From positions 3,279,501 to 3,343,500 of the forward strand of contig NZ_CP094975.1 of the NCBI RefSeq assembly GCF_023509015.1: a DNA stretch of 64,000 bases, given 5' to 3'. Under the pieces are notes generated by a model. It saw nothing but the letters and a program-made list of their open reading frames with translations. It ran no database searches and was not told where the DNA came from. The position numbers and the translations under genes are program-made. Shown here in pieces: positions 9,010 through 16,531 of this stretch (position 1 is its first letter; every line of letters starts with the position of its first letter). This DNA is from Pseudomonas abieticivorans (GTDB lineage: Bacteria; Pseudomonadota; Gammaproteobacteria; Pseudomonadales; Pseudomonadaceae).

Positions 9010-9836
9010 TTAGCCTGGACTGCGACAACCTGTTCGACACCTGGCGCCAGCAAGCTCGCTGGCTGCTCAGCCACCAGATCGACCCCAGCCTGGTCAGTTG
9101 GGCCGGCCCGCAAAACGCCGATCTATTCGCCAGCGAGCCGCCCAGTCTCGACACCCCCGGCCCCTACCAGGCGCGCATCCCCGCCGGCCTGATCGCGCAC
9201 CTGGAAAACGCCGCCCGCTACCGCGGCGACCAGCGCTGGAGCCTGCTCTACGAAGTGCTCTGGTGCGTGAGCCACGGCGATCGCACCGCCATGCTTGCCG
9301 GTGACACCCTGGGCAGCGAACTGCACCGGCGCATCAAGATGGTCAACCGCGAAGCCCATCACCTGCATGCCTTCGTGCGTTTCGTCGCGCTCCCCGACAC
9401 CGGCGCCGCCGGCCAGCCCGAATACGTCGCCTGGCACGAACCGGCCCACGACATCCTGCACAGCGCCAGCGAGCACTTCATCGGCCGCATGGGCCGCCAT
9501 CGCTGGCTGATCGCCACGCCCCAGGACGGGGTGTACTACGACGGCAGCACACTGCACCACCAGCGCGAATGCCCGGTGCAATGGCAGCGCATGGCACAAG
9601 AGGTGGAAGACCCCCATGGGGATTTGTGGTTGGCCTATTACAGCCACATCTTCAACCCGGCGCGGCTGAACGAGAAGGTGATGCAGGGGCATCTGCCGGC
9701 CAGGTTCTGGAAGAACTTGCCGGAGGGGGAGTTGATGATCGGGATGATCACTGAGGCCAAGACCGGTAAGCAGCGAGATGGGCAGGCGGTGGGGATTGCG
9801 GGGCGTAGAGGCAAGCGGGTGGGAGGGGCGAATTAG
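9006..9836 (+). CDS. Probable DNA metabolism protein, partner of the radical SAM enzyme (DUF4130 type)
   Basis: A 276-residue protein whose ATG overlaps the stop of the radical SAM gene (ATGA), indicating translational coupling. A GTG two codons upstream is also possible. It resembles the family found next to TIGR03916 enzymes (TIGR03915/DUF4130, from memory), which in some bacteria is fused to a uracil-DNA glycosylase domain. Visible features are a conserved middle with REAHHLHAFVRF, a WHEPAHDIL segment, HFIGRMGRHRW, and a basic C-terminus (GRRGKRVGG). No glycosylase domain is attached here. The function is unknown; a role in base repair or modification is inferred from the family context. 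Confidence 0.82.
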   Translation: MISLDCDNLFDTWRQQARWLLSHQIDPSLVSWAGPQNADLFASEPPSLDTPGPYQARIPAGLIAHLENAARYRGDQRWSLLYEVLWCVSHGDRTAMLAGDTLGSELHRRIKMVNREAHHLHAFVRFVALPDTGAAGQPEYVAWHEPAHDILHSASEHFIGRMGRHRWLIATPQDGVYYDGSTLHHQRECPVQWQRMAQEVEDPHGDLWLAYYSHIFNPARLNEKVMQGHLPARFWKNLPEGELMIGMITEAKTGKQRDGQAVGIAGRRGKRVGGAN

Positions 9837-9896
9837 CTGAAGTGTGTAGTTGTTAGCAGGCATCGCACTTGATGTTTCTTTAAAATCCAGCGCTGC

Positions 9897-9924
9897 GCCC
9901 GGAAGGTCTGGCAGCCTTCCGGGC
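9897..9924. terminator. Hairpin between convergent genes
   Basis: Perfect 10-bp stem (GCCCGGAAGG / CCTTCCGGGC) with an 8-nt loop in the 100-bp gap between the DUF4130 gene and the zeta-toxin-like gene, which converge here. On the minus strand a TTTTAA stretch follows about 10 nt later. It probably serves as a terminator from one or both sides. Confidence 0.6.
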
Positions 9925-9936
9925 TGGCTCGCCCGT

Positions 9937-10920
9937 TTACGGGTGCACGTATTTGAGTACGTACAAGCTCAATTCCTGAAAGGTACCTGTAGGCACCTGA
10001 GGCATCAGTTCTTGTGCCTGGGCCAGCGTCTTGCAGCAGGCTTTGACCATTGCCTGGCGTACTTGGGGTTCGATCATCCCGGCATGAACTACCTGAGTAT
10101 ATTGAGGATAGGAGCAGGGGGCATTTTCCCTCGGGTTTCGTCGAATGCTGAACGCTCGGTTCAGCGGTGACGCCTTGATAAACGCCTGCCCCTGAAAGTC
10201 TGCTTGCGGCGTCAACTGCGCAGGCGTCTCACAGGTGCTGTGGCACAGCGGTTTACTCTCCATCTCTGTTTCCAGCCCGCGCTGATACATCGTGATTTGC
10301 GAGCCCGGCACCTGCGTACAGGCCTCTTCGAATGCGTCGAGAATCGCTTTGGCGTTGGCCTGTGAAGCCTCGATCTTGGTCAAGGGAACAAAGCGTTCAA
10401 GCTCGTTTTTGGCCAGGCTTTTCGTCGCCCGATCCAGTGTCGCCCAATGGCAGAACTCTTTCTGGCACGCGATCAGGTGCACCTCGAATTGATACCCGGC
10501 TTGCACGGCGGCGGGTGGGAAGTCGGCAAACTTCGGGTCGTCCAGCGCGGTTTCCATGATGATGTTGTAACGATGTTCGAAAGCATGGGCGAAAACCTTC
10601 GTGCCTAGTTTCCAAATGAAATCCTCGGTGTGTTCATAGGCGTGAAGGGGGCCGTGTTTGACCATCTCGGCGTAAAGCGGATGCTGCTTGCGAAAGGCTG
10701 GCAGGTAGAGGTGGATGTAGGTGTTGTAGCGTTGGCTGGGGAGCAGTTTATTTTCCAGCAGGTAGGTTTTGCCCGAGCCCTGGGCGCCGGCGATGATGAG
10801 GATTTTCGGACCGGGCAGGCCAGCGTTGTTGATGTCGCGGGCTTTGTCGAAGAGGGTTTCGCTGATGTCGTCGAAGGCGTTTTGGAGGTCGAGTTCGGTG
10901 AAGGGGTAGAGGGTGCTCAT
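9937..10920 (-). CDS. Zeta-toxin-like P-loop kinase (solitary)
   Basis: A 327-residue protein with a P-loop NTPase fold. The Walker A motif GAQGSGKT is at 45-52, followed by a helix and an IIMETALDDPKFADFP segment, where zeta toxins and related kinases keep an essential acidic residue. Zeta toxins phosphorylate UDP-N-acetylglucosamine, and relatives phosphorylate other small molecules; the substrate here is unknown. About 100 residues follow the kinase core (from QITMYQRGLETEMES), with several Cys and Pro and no family I can name. I chose the ATG at 10920 because AGGAT precedes it and the kinase alignment starts there; the upstream in-frame sequence looks non-coding. No epsilon-type antitoxin gene is adjacent. 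Confidence 0.75.
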   Translation of the reverse strand: MSTLYPFTELDLQNAFDDISETLFDKARDINNAGLPGPKILIIAGAQGSGKTYLLENKLLPSQRYNTYIHLYLPAFRKQHPLYAEMVKHGPLHAYEHTEDFIWKLGTKVFAHAFEHRYNIIMETALDDPKFADFPPAAVQAGYQFEVHLIACQKEFCHWATLDRATKSLAKNELERFVPLTKIEASQANAKAILDAFEEACTQVPGSQITMYQRGLETEMESKPLCHSTCETPAQLTPQADFQGQAFIKASPLNRAFSIRRNPRENAPCSYPQYTQVVHAGMIEPQVRQAMVKACCKTLAQAQELMPQVPTGTFQELSLYVLKYVHP

Positions 10921-11133
10921 TGGCTTGATCCTTGTTGGGCCGCCCGTGACTGGGCTGGTTGGCAAGGTAGTGGGTGGAAGGAATGGGTCGGCGGTACATG
11001 TTTGTTGCTCGGTCAACCCGCGTACAGCTGCCACCTCACTTGTTTGACCGCGAGCGGTGGCACGCCGAAATGGCGGATGACGGGATGGTATCGAGGCCCA
11101 AGGGAGTGATTTGAGCGATGGCCAAAACGCAGG
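10921..11133. other. Non-coding stretch upstream of the zeta-like gene
   Basis: This is the gene-free lower part of the 484-bp gap 10921-11404. It holds the Shine-Dalgarno of the zeta-like gene at its lower end and presumably its promoter, but I see no convincing -35/-10 pair and no antitoxin-sized reading frame with protein-like composition on either strand. Confidence 0.5.
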
Positions 11134-11161
11134 CATTAAAAAGCCGGCTTGTGGCCGGCTT
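11134..11161 (-). terminator. Rho-independent terminator on the minus strand
   Basis: Perfect 8-bp GC-rich stem (AAGCCGGC / GCCGGCTT, 5-nt loop) followed on the minus strand by TTTTTAAT. This is a classic intrinsic terminator. It lies about 240 bp beyond the HTH gene, so it ends either that transcript or a separate short RNA. Confidence 0.8.
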
Positions 11162-11311
11162 CTCGGGGACGGATTTAGTTTATTTTTGGTAAACCGCAGC
11201 CGCCTTCAAATCGTTGCGCCTACGACCCTGGGGTCTTCAGCGAGGCTGGGCCGGAAAAGTCATCCGTCAGCCGGGGCAGTCGGGCGTGCGTGGCAGGCCG
11301 ATGCCGAATGT
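11137..11311 (-). ncRNA. Candidate small RNA between the HTH gene and the zeta-like gene
   Basis: A minus-strand promoter (11318-11346) points into about 175 nt that end at the terminator 11134-11161. The interval has no reading frame longer than about 19 codons that looks real. The only odd coding-like piece is a short frame ending NDLKAAAVYQK at about 11180-11215. The promoter-to-terminator spacing suits a bacterial sRNA. I do not recognise the sequence as a named Pseudomonas RNA. An alternative is that the terminator simply ends a long 3' UTR of the HTH gene. Confidence 0.3.
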
Positions 11312-11317
11312 GCGGGT

Positions 11318-11346
11318 ATCTTACTGAGTTTGTTTCGCAATGCCCA
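11318..11346 (-). promoter_or_regulatory. Sigma-70-type promoter for the candidate small RNA
   Basis: On the minus strand: TGGGCA, exactly 17 bases, then TAAGAT. Each hexamer matches 4 of 6 consensus bases. Transcription would start near 11311. Confidence 0.4.
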
Positions 11347-11404
11347 GCAAAAATGCACCTCTGCGCCCGCTGTAGAGCCTTGCCCGGCGACGGATGGTCA
11401 TGCG

Positions 11405-11653
11405 TCACGGGGCGAGTGGATCTACGGGTGGGTGGGGCGCAGGGGCGGGGTATTTCTGGCCGATGCCGTAGCGCAGCCACTTGCTGCGCACGCACAACAG
11501 GTAGGCGATTTCGTCCATGCGAGCCAAGGGTACGCCGCGTTTGAGCCAGTTATTGACGTGTTGCGGGGTGACCCTCAGGTAGGCGGCGAAGTCCGCAGTG
11601 CTGAGGTTGCATTCTGCCAGGAGGAGTTTGAAGCGGTCGCCGGAATTGGTCAT
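11405..11653 (-). CDS. Small helix-turn-helix DNA-binding protein
   Basis: An 82-residue protein, almost entirely one helix-turn-helix domain of the phage-repressor/XRE-like kind: FKLLLAECNLSTADFAAYL forms the first helices and VTPQHVNNWLKRGVPLARM the turn and recognition helix. The short proline-rich tail (PAPAPHPPVDPLAP) looks disordered. It is presumably a transcriptional regulator or a Cro-like remnant; its target is unknown. It lies upstream of the solitary zeta-like gene on the same strand, but 485 bp and a terminator separate them, so I do not treat it as an antitoxin. The downstream neighbour in the other direction is ppa. Confidence 0.75.
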   Translation of the reverse strand: MTNSGDRFKLLLAECNLSTADFAAYLRVTPQHVNNWLKRGVPLARMDEIAYLLCVRSKWLRYGIGQKYPAPAPHPPVDPLAP

Positions 11654-11738
11654 GGGGCGATTTTACGGGGTGGGGTGTAGCGGGGAAATGAACAAAGTGT
11701 TTATTTTCAGGGCGCAGGGTAGGTGCCTTCCTACCGGA

Positions 11739-11768
11739 TAAAAAAAGCCCCGGCACATGGCCAGGGCT
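11739..11768 (-). terminator. Rho-independent terminator of ppa
   Basis: AGCCCTGGC, short loop, GCCGGGGCT with one mismatch, followed on the minus strand by TTTTTTTA. It begins about 20 nt after the ppa stop. Confidence 0.85.
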
Positions 11769-11787
11769 CTTTTGATCACGCGTCGAA

Positions 11788-12315
11788 TCAGCCTTTGTAG
11801 GCTGCAACCGACTTGGTGATTTCGGCGCGGGCGGCGTCTGCGTTGCCCCAGCCTTCGATCTTGACCCATTTGCCTTTTTCGAGATCTTTATAGTTCTCGA
11901 AGAAGTGCTTGATCTGCTCAAGCAGCAGCGGCGGCAGGTCGGTGTATTCCTTCACGTCGACGTACAGCTGCGACAGTTTGTCGTGCGGTACGGCGATGAC
12001 TTTGGCGTCGCCGCCGCCGTCGTCGGTCATGTGCAGGATGCCGACCGGGCGGGCGCGGATGACCGAGCCTGGGGACACTGGGTACGGGGTCACGACCAGC
12101 ACGTCGAGGGGGTCACCGTCGTCGGCCAGGGTGTTGGGGATGAAACCGTAGTTGGCCGGGTAGAACATTGGGGTGGCCATGAAACGGTCGACGAACAGGC
12201 AATCACTGTCCTTGTCGATTTCGTATTTGATCGGCGCGTGGTTGGCCGGAATCTCGATGGCGACGTAGATGTCGTTCGGCAGGTCTTTGCCAGCCGGAAT
12301 CTTGCTGTAGCTCAT
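11788..12315 (-). CDS. ppa: Inorganic pyrophosphatase (family I)
   Basis: Cytoplasmic Mg-dependent enzyme that hydrolyses pyrophosphate and drives biosynthetic reactions forward. The 175-residue length is standard for bacterial family I enzymes. The signature [10 protein letters not shown] is present, as are the N-terminal [16 protein letters not shown] and [18 protein letters not shown] active-site segments. It is a single gene with its own terminator. Upstream on the minus strand an AT-rich TTAAACTATGCAATAAT stretch (about 12377-12394) is a plausible promoter. Confidence 0.98.
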   Translation of the reverse strand: MSYSKIPAGKDLPNDIYVAIEIPANHAPIKYEIDKDSDCLFVDRFMATPMFYPANYGFIPNTLADDGDPLDVLVVTPYPVSPGSVIRARPVGILHMTDDGGGDAKVIAVPHDKLSQLYVDVKEYTDLPPLLLEQIKHFFENYKDLEKGKWVKIEGWGNADAARAEITKSVAAYKG

Positions 12316-12414
12316 TGGGCGGTGCCCCCGTTGTAGGCCAGTTCAAATGGCCGTGTAGGCCAAAAAGTGGCAGCGATTATTGCATAGTTTAACCGTGTTG
12401 CCACGCCCGGCCCG

Positions 12415-13233
12415 TCAGGCGTCGTGGGCAGCCTGGTAGCTGGGATGGCTGTGTTGCAGGTGCTGCAGGCGGGTCAACGGGTCTTGGCGGTAGAAGGCCT
12501 TGAGCTGCAGGTAAACCTCTGGGTAGGCCTGGGCCAGCAGGTCGGGGGCGCTGAAGAAGTATTCGCTGGTGACGGCAAAGAATTCGGCGGGGTTTTCCGC
12601 CGCGTAGGGGTCGATCTCGGTCTCGTGGTCCGGGTTGCGGTCCAGTTGCCGGTTAAGGTCGTCGTAGGCGTGCTGCATGGCTTTGGACCAGTCGCTGATG
12701 CGCATGTCCGAATGCAGCGGCGGCAGGCCGTTGGCGCTGCCGTTGAGCATGTCGAGTTTGTGCGCCAGTTCGTGGATGACCAGGTTGTAGCCTTCCCAGC
12801 CGCCGCTGGCCAGTACCCCGGGCAGGGCAAGGATTACCGGGCCTTGTTGCCAGGCTTCGCCGCTGTGCTCGCCGGCCCATTCGTGCTCGATGCCGCTGGC
12901 ATCGCGGTGGCGTTGCGGGCTCAGGAAGTCATCGGGGTACAGCACGATTTCGTGGAAGCCGCGGTACCAGTCCAGGTCGCCCAGGTGCAACAGCGGCAGT
13001 TGGGCCTGGGCGGCCAGCAGCAGACGGCTTTCGTCGTCCAGTTCCACGCCGTTGAGGGCCGTGAGGTGCTTGCTGGCCAGGAACAGCACGCTGTGCTCTT
13101 GCAGCCACTGGTCTTGTTCGTCAGTCAGGCCGTCGAGAATCGCCAAGTGCTGGCGAACTCGCTGCCACAGCGCCGGTGGCAGCGGGTTTTTGGCCAGTGT
13201 GCGACGGCGGCGCCAGGCGCGCAGGGACCACAT
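12415..13233 (-). CDS. mtfA: Zinc-dependent peptidase MtfA family
   Basis: A 272-residue M90-family metallopeptidase. In E. coli MtfA binds the repressor Mlc and so affects the glucose PTS; the Pseudomonas role is not established. The zinc motif HELAHKLD (HExxH) sits in the middle of the protein, and a downstream Glu is available in PAEFFAVTSEYFF, typical of the gluzincin-like fold. I chose the start giving MWSLRAWRRRRTLAKN; the upstream extension is only the wrong frame of the DedA gene. It starts 2 bp after the DedA stop on the same strand, so the two genes form an operon. Confidence 0.92.
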   Translation of the reverse strand: MWSLRAWRRRRTLAKNPLPPALWQRVRQHLAILDGLTDEQDQWLQEHSVLFLASKHLTALNGVELDDESRLLLAAQAQLPLLHLGDLDWYRGFHEIVLYPDDFLSPQRHRDASGIEHEWAGEHSGEAWQQGPVILALPGVLASGGWEGYNLVIHELAHKLDMLNGSANGLPPLHSDMRISDWSKAMQHAYDDLNRQLDRNPDHETEIDPYAAENPAEFFAVTSEYFFSAPDLLAQAYPEVYLQLKAFYRQDPLTRLQHLQHSHPSYQAAHDA

Positions 13234-13235
13234 GC

Positions 13236-13898
13236 TTAGTTCGATTGCGCCTTCGTCGAGTTGCCCATGCGGCTGCGAACGATGCCGATGATCATTGGGA
13301 TAAGCGACAACAGGATGATGGCGACAATCAGCAGGGTCAGGTTTTTCTTGATGATCGGCACGTTGCCGAAGAAATAACCCAAGGCGACCAGGCCGCCCAC
13401 CCAGGCCACCGTGCCGATCACGCTGAACATCAGGAAGCGCGGGTAGTACATCTTGCCGATACCGGCGACGAACGGCGCGAAGGTGCGCAGGATCGGCAGG
13501 AAGCGCGCCAAGGTGACGGTTTTGCCGCCATGGCGTTCGTAGAAGTCGTGGGTTTGGCGCAGGTAATCCTGGCGGAAGATCTTCGAGTTGGGGTTGCTGA
13601 AGAGCTTTTTGCCGATGGTGCGGCCGACGATGTAGTTGGTGCTGTCGCCCAGGATAGCCGCGGCCATCAGCAGCCCGCCCAGCAGGAAGGGGTCCATGCC
13701 GCCGCCTGCGGCCACGGCGCCGGCGATGAACAGCAGCGAGTCGCCTGGCAGGAACGGCATCACCACCAGGCCGGTTTCGCAGAAGATCACCAAAAACAGG
13801 ATCGCGTAGATCCACTGGCCGTAATTATTGACCAGCAGGTCCAGGTAAACGTCGAGATGGAGAATGAGGTCAAGCGGGTTGAAATCCATGTACGACAC
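13236..13898 (-). CDS. DedA family membrane protein
   Basis: A 220-residue polytopic inner-membrane protein of the DedA/SNARE-associated (VTT domain) family. It shows the family hallmarks FLPGDSLLFIAGAVAAGG, GDSTNYIVGRTIGKK and the conserved arginine segment KTVTLARFLPILRTFAPFVAG, with four to five hydrophobic segments. Family members are proposed lipid or undecaprenyl-phosphate translocases that support proton-motive-force homeostasis and resistance to cationic compounds. It is first in a two-gene operon with mtfA. Upstream, 13899-14116 holds a promoter region and a half-site resembling the REP repeats found elsewhere in this window. Confidence 0.93.
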   Translation of the reverse strand: MSYMDFNPLDLILHLDVYLDLLVNNYGQWIYAILFLVIFCETGLVVMPFLPGDSLLFIAGAVAAGGGMDPFLLGGLLMAAAILGDSTNYIVGRTIGKKLFSNPNSKIFRQDYLRQTHDFYERHGGKTVTLARFLPILRTFAPFVAGIGKMYYPRFLMFSVIGTVAWVGGLVALGYFFGNVPIIKKNLTLLIVAIILLSLIPMIIGIVRSRMGNSTKAQSN

Positions 13899-14116
13899 CT
13901 GTGCGCGAAGCCCGAACCTACGGACTTGATTAAAACGAAGGAGGCGGAAAGCCGAGCAGGGTAAAAAATCTTACAGCTTTGAGGGTGGCATTATACGACT
14001 GGCTGGTAATTATGCCCGTGGAGATTGTAGCGAGTGATGTCCGGGTGAAGCATGACGATTGATCACGGACAAACCCGAGCGGGTTCATCCGCGACGCAGG
14101 CTGCGCGGGGAGGGCG

Positions 14117-14575
14117 TCAGTCCGAGGAAATCGGCAAGGTGTAGTTGATGAACTCGTTATCCACGTGAAAACCAATGGACTCGTAGGTTTTCTGCGCCAC
14201 TTCGTTGTTGGCGCTGGTAGAAACACGCATGCGCACGGCCTGGGTCTCCTTGGCCATCTTCTTCGCGGTTTTCAGCAGGTGGTCGGCGACCAGTTGGCGG
14301 CGGGCGTCTTCGGCGACATAAATGTCGTTGAGGATCCACACACGCTTGAGCGATAGCGACGAGTAGCTGGGGTACAGCTGGCAGAAACCGAGCAGTTTGC
14401 CGTCATCGTCGTCTGGCATGGCCAGGTAGATCACCGATTCCTTGCGGCGCAGGCGTTTTTCGAGAAACGCGCGGGACGAATCGGGGTAGGGCAGTTCGCC
14501 GTAGAATTCGCGATATTTGACGAATAGGGGGGCGATCAGGTCCAGATGTTCGAGGGTTGCTTGAATGATGCGCAT
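14117..14575 (-). CDS. GNAT family N-acetyltransferase
   Basis: A 152-residue single-domain GNAT acetyltransferase. It has the N-terminal MRIIQATLEHLDLIAPLF, a central acceptor-side strand (LLGFCQLYPSYSS), and the acetyl-CoA region WILNDIYVAEDARRQLVADH followed by TSANNEVAQKTYESIGF, a typical motif A/B pair. The substrate is unknown. I chose the ATG at 14575 because GAGG lies just upstream; a GTG at 14587 would add four residues. The gene stands alone. Confidence 0.9.
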   Translation of the reverse strand: MRIIQATLEHLDLIAPLFVKYREFYGELPYPDSSRAFLEKRLRRKESVIYLAMPDDDDGKLLGFCQLYPSYSSLSLKRVWILNDIYVAEDARRQLVADHLLKTAKKMAKETQAVRMRVSTSANNEVAQKTYESIGFHVDNEFINYTLPISSD

Positions 14576-14682
14576 AAAAGGCCTCACGTTCTATCGGGAT
14601 TAGCGGCGAACTCAAGGCATGCCGTTGGCTGGATGCTGCCTAAAAGCATTAGAAAGCGCAATCAAACCGACGCTGAAATGAA

Positions 14683-14715
14683 TCAGCGCGCACAGGCAGG
14701 GCCTGTGCGCGCTGA
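14683..14715 (-). terminator. Terminator-like perfect hairpin after exaC
   Basis: Perfect 15-bp stem (TCAGCGCGCACAGGC / GCCTGTGCGCGCTGA) with a 3-nt loop just beyond the exaC stop, followed on the minus strand by TTCATTT. It probably ends the exaC transcript. Confidence 0.75.
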
Positions 14716-14727
14716 CCGATGCCGGGC

Positions 14728-16248
14728 TTAGAAGAAGCCGAGCGGGTTGATGTCGTAGCTCACAAGCAGGTTTTTGGTCTGTTGGTAGTGGTCCAGCATC
14801 ATCTTGTGGGTTTCACGGCCGACACCAGACTTTTTGTAACCGCCGAATGCTGCGTGGGCCGGGTACAGGTGGTAGCAGTTGGTCCAGACGCGGCCGGCCT
14901 TGATCCCGCGGCCCATGCGGTAGGCACGGTTGATGTCGCGCGTCCACACGCCGGCGCCCAGGCCGAACTCGGTGTCGTTGGCAATGGCCAGGGCTTCGGC
15001 TTCGTCTTTGAACGTGGTGACGCTCACCACCGGGCCGAAGATTTCTTCCTGGAACACGCGCATCTTGTTGTTGCCCTTGAGCAGGGTCGGCTGGATGTAA
15101 TAACCGGTCGACAGGCTGCCTTCGAGCTTCTGCACCTGGCCGCCGGTGAGCAGTTCGGCACCTTCGTTCTTGGCGATTTCCAGGTAAGAAAGGATCTTGT
15201 CGAACTGCTGCTCGGAGGCTTGGGCGCCGACCATGGTGTCGGTGTCCAGCGGGTCGCCGCGCTTGATCTGCTCGATTTTTTTCATCACCTCTTTCATGAA
15301 CGCCGGGTAGATGGACTCCTGGACCAATGCGCGTGATGGGCAGGTGCACACCTCGCCTTGGTTGAAGAATGCCAGCACCAGGCCTTCGGCGGCCTTCTCG
15401 ATGAAGCTTTGCTCGGCCTGCATGATGTCTTCGAAGAAAATGTTCGGCGACTTGCCGCCCAGCTCCACGGTGGACGGGATGATGTTTTCAGCGGCGCATT
15501 TCATGATGTGCGAGCCCACCGGGGTGCTGCCGGTGAAGGCGATCTTGGCGATGCGTTTGCTGGTAGCCAGTGCTTCGCCGGCTTCTTTGCCGAAGCCCTG
15601 CACCACGTTGAGCACGCCAGGTGGCAGCAGGTCGCCGATCAGTTCCATCAGCACGGTGATGCCCAGCGGGGTTTGCTCGGCAGGCTTGAGCACCACGCAG
15701 TTGCCGGCGGCCAGGGCCGGGGCGAGTTTCCAGGCAGCCATCAGGATGGGGAAGTTCCACGGGATGATCTGCCCGACCACGCCCAGCGGCTCGTGGATGT
15801 GATAGGCCACGGTATTGCCGTCGATCTCGGCGGCGCTGCCTTCCTGGGCGCGCAGGCAGCCGGCGAAGTAGCGGAAGTGGTCGGCGGCCAGTGGGATGTC
15901 GGCGTTCAGGGTTTCGCGCACGGCCTTGCCGTTGTCCCAGGTTTCGGTAATGGCCAGCAGTTCGAGATTTTGCTCGATGCGGTCGGCGATTTTCAGCAGG
16001 GTCAGGGAGCGCGCCTGCACCGAGGTGCTGCCCCAGGCGTCGGCGGCGGCGTGTGCCGCATCCAAGGCTTTATCAATGTCTTCGGCAGTGGAACGCGGGA
16101 ATTCGGCAATGGGCTGGCCATTGACCGGGGAAGTATTGGTGAAGTACTGACCTTTGACAGGCGCGACGAATTCGCCGCCGATGTAATTCCCGTAGCGGCT
16201 TTTGAATGTAACCAGGGCGCCTTCAGTACCGGGATGGGCGTAACGCAT
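14728..16248 (-). CDS. exaC: NAD-dependent acetaldehyde/aldehyde dehydrogenase ExaC
   Basis: A 506-residue NAD-dependent aldehyde dehydrogenase of the ExaC/AcoD type that oxidises acetaldehyde to acetate during ethanol, ethanolamine or acetoin use. It shows the Rossmann segment [20 protein letters not shown], the general-base Glu in [10 protein letters not shown], and the catalytic Cys301 in [12 protein letters not shown]. The start is the ATG before [11 protein letters not shown]. It is transcribed divergently from a sigma-54 activator gene, and a good -24/-12 promoter lies 66 nt upstream of the ATG, so inducible control by that activator is likely. No ethanolamine ammonia-lyase genes (eutBC) are adjacent. 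Confidence 0.96.
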   Translation of the reverse strand: MRYAHPGTEGALVTFKSRYGNYIGGEFVAPVKGQYFTNTSPVNGQPIAEFPRSTAEDIDKALDAAHAAADAWGSTSVQARSLTLLKIADRIEQNLELLAITETWDNGKAVRETLNADIPLAADHFRYFAGCLRAQEGSAAEIDGNTVAYHIHEPLGVVGQIIPWNFPILMAAWKLAPALAAGNCVVLKPAEQTPLGITVLMELIGDLLPPGVLNVVQGFGKEAGEALATSKRIAKIAFTGSTPVGSHIMKCAAENIIPSTVELGGKSPNIFFEDIMQAEQSFIEKAAEGLVLAFFNQGEVCTCPSRALVQESIYPAFMKEVMKKIEQIKRGDPLDTDTMVGAQASEQQFDKILSYLEIAKNEGAELLTGGQVQKLEGSLSTGYYIQPTLLKGNNKMRVFQEEIFGPVVSVTTFKDEAEALAIANDTEFGLGAGVWTRDINRAYRMGRGIKAGRVWTNCYHLYPAHAAFGGYKKSGVGRETHKMMLDHYQQTKNLLVSYDINPLGFF

Positions 16249-16313
16249 GGTGAGTATCTCCTGACTATTGTGTTTTTTTGGGAGGACGCGTTTACAGCGT
16301 TTGATAAGCGTAG

Positions 16314-16329
16314 AGCAAAGGTTGGGCCA
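16314..16329 (-). promoter_or_regulatory. Sigma-54 (-24/-12) promoter of exaC
   Basis: On the minus strand TGGCCCAACCTTTGCT, with the invariant GG and GC exactly 10 nt apart (consensus TGGCACG-N4-TTGCW). It faces exaC and lies next to the gene for a sigma-54-dependent activator. Confidence 0.8.
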
Positions 16330-16352
16330 GTGCGTCCAAACCCCGCAGGAAT

Positions 16353-16434
16353 GGGCCCTGCAACCATCGGCAAAACAATCTGCAGGGTCCGATGGGGCGC
16401 ATGTGGTACAGGCGGGGGGTGACACTTTGTACCG
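16353..16434. promoter_or_regulatory. Candidate activator-binding inverted repeats in the exaC/activator intergenic region
   Basis: Two inverted repeats lie 24 to 105 nt upstream of the exaC -24/-12 promoter: GGGCCCTGCA...TGCAGGGTCC (16353-16390, one mismatch) and GGTACA...TGTACC (16405-16434). Their position suits enhancer sites for the divergent sigma-54 activator; binding is inferred. Confidence 0.45.
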
Positions 16435-16531
16435 TTAATGGCGCAGTCGATTGCACGGGCGGTGGCCAAGGTTGCAATGCCCGGGCAGCAAGAGGATGCT
16501 GATCAAAGCCCCTAAGGGAGAATAATAAGAA

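Noticed and set aside
10921..11136. Upstream extension of the zeta-like protein by 72 residues
   Set aside because: The residues are low-complexity and Pro/Arg rich, while an AGGAT ribosome site and good ATG are at 10920.
13234..13815. N-terminal extension that would make the MtfA protein 466 residues
   Set aside because: The extension is an Arg/Pro-rich out-of-frame reading of the DedA gene; MtfA proteins start near MWSLRAWRRR.
14060..14105. REP-like half-site (GAGCGGGTTCATCCGCGACG) upstream of the DedA gene
   Set aside because: It resembles one arm of the repeat family but I found no matching inverted partner, so it is not listed as an element.
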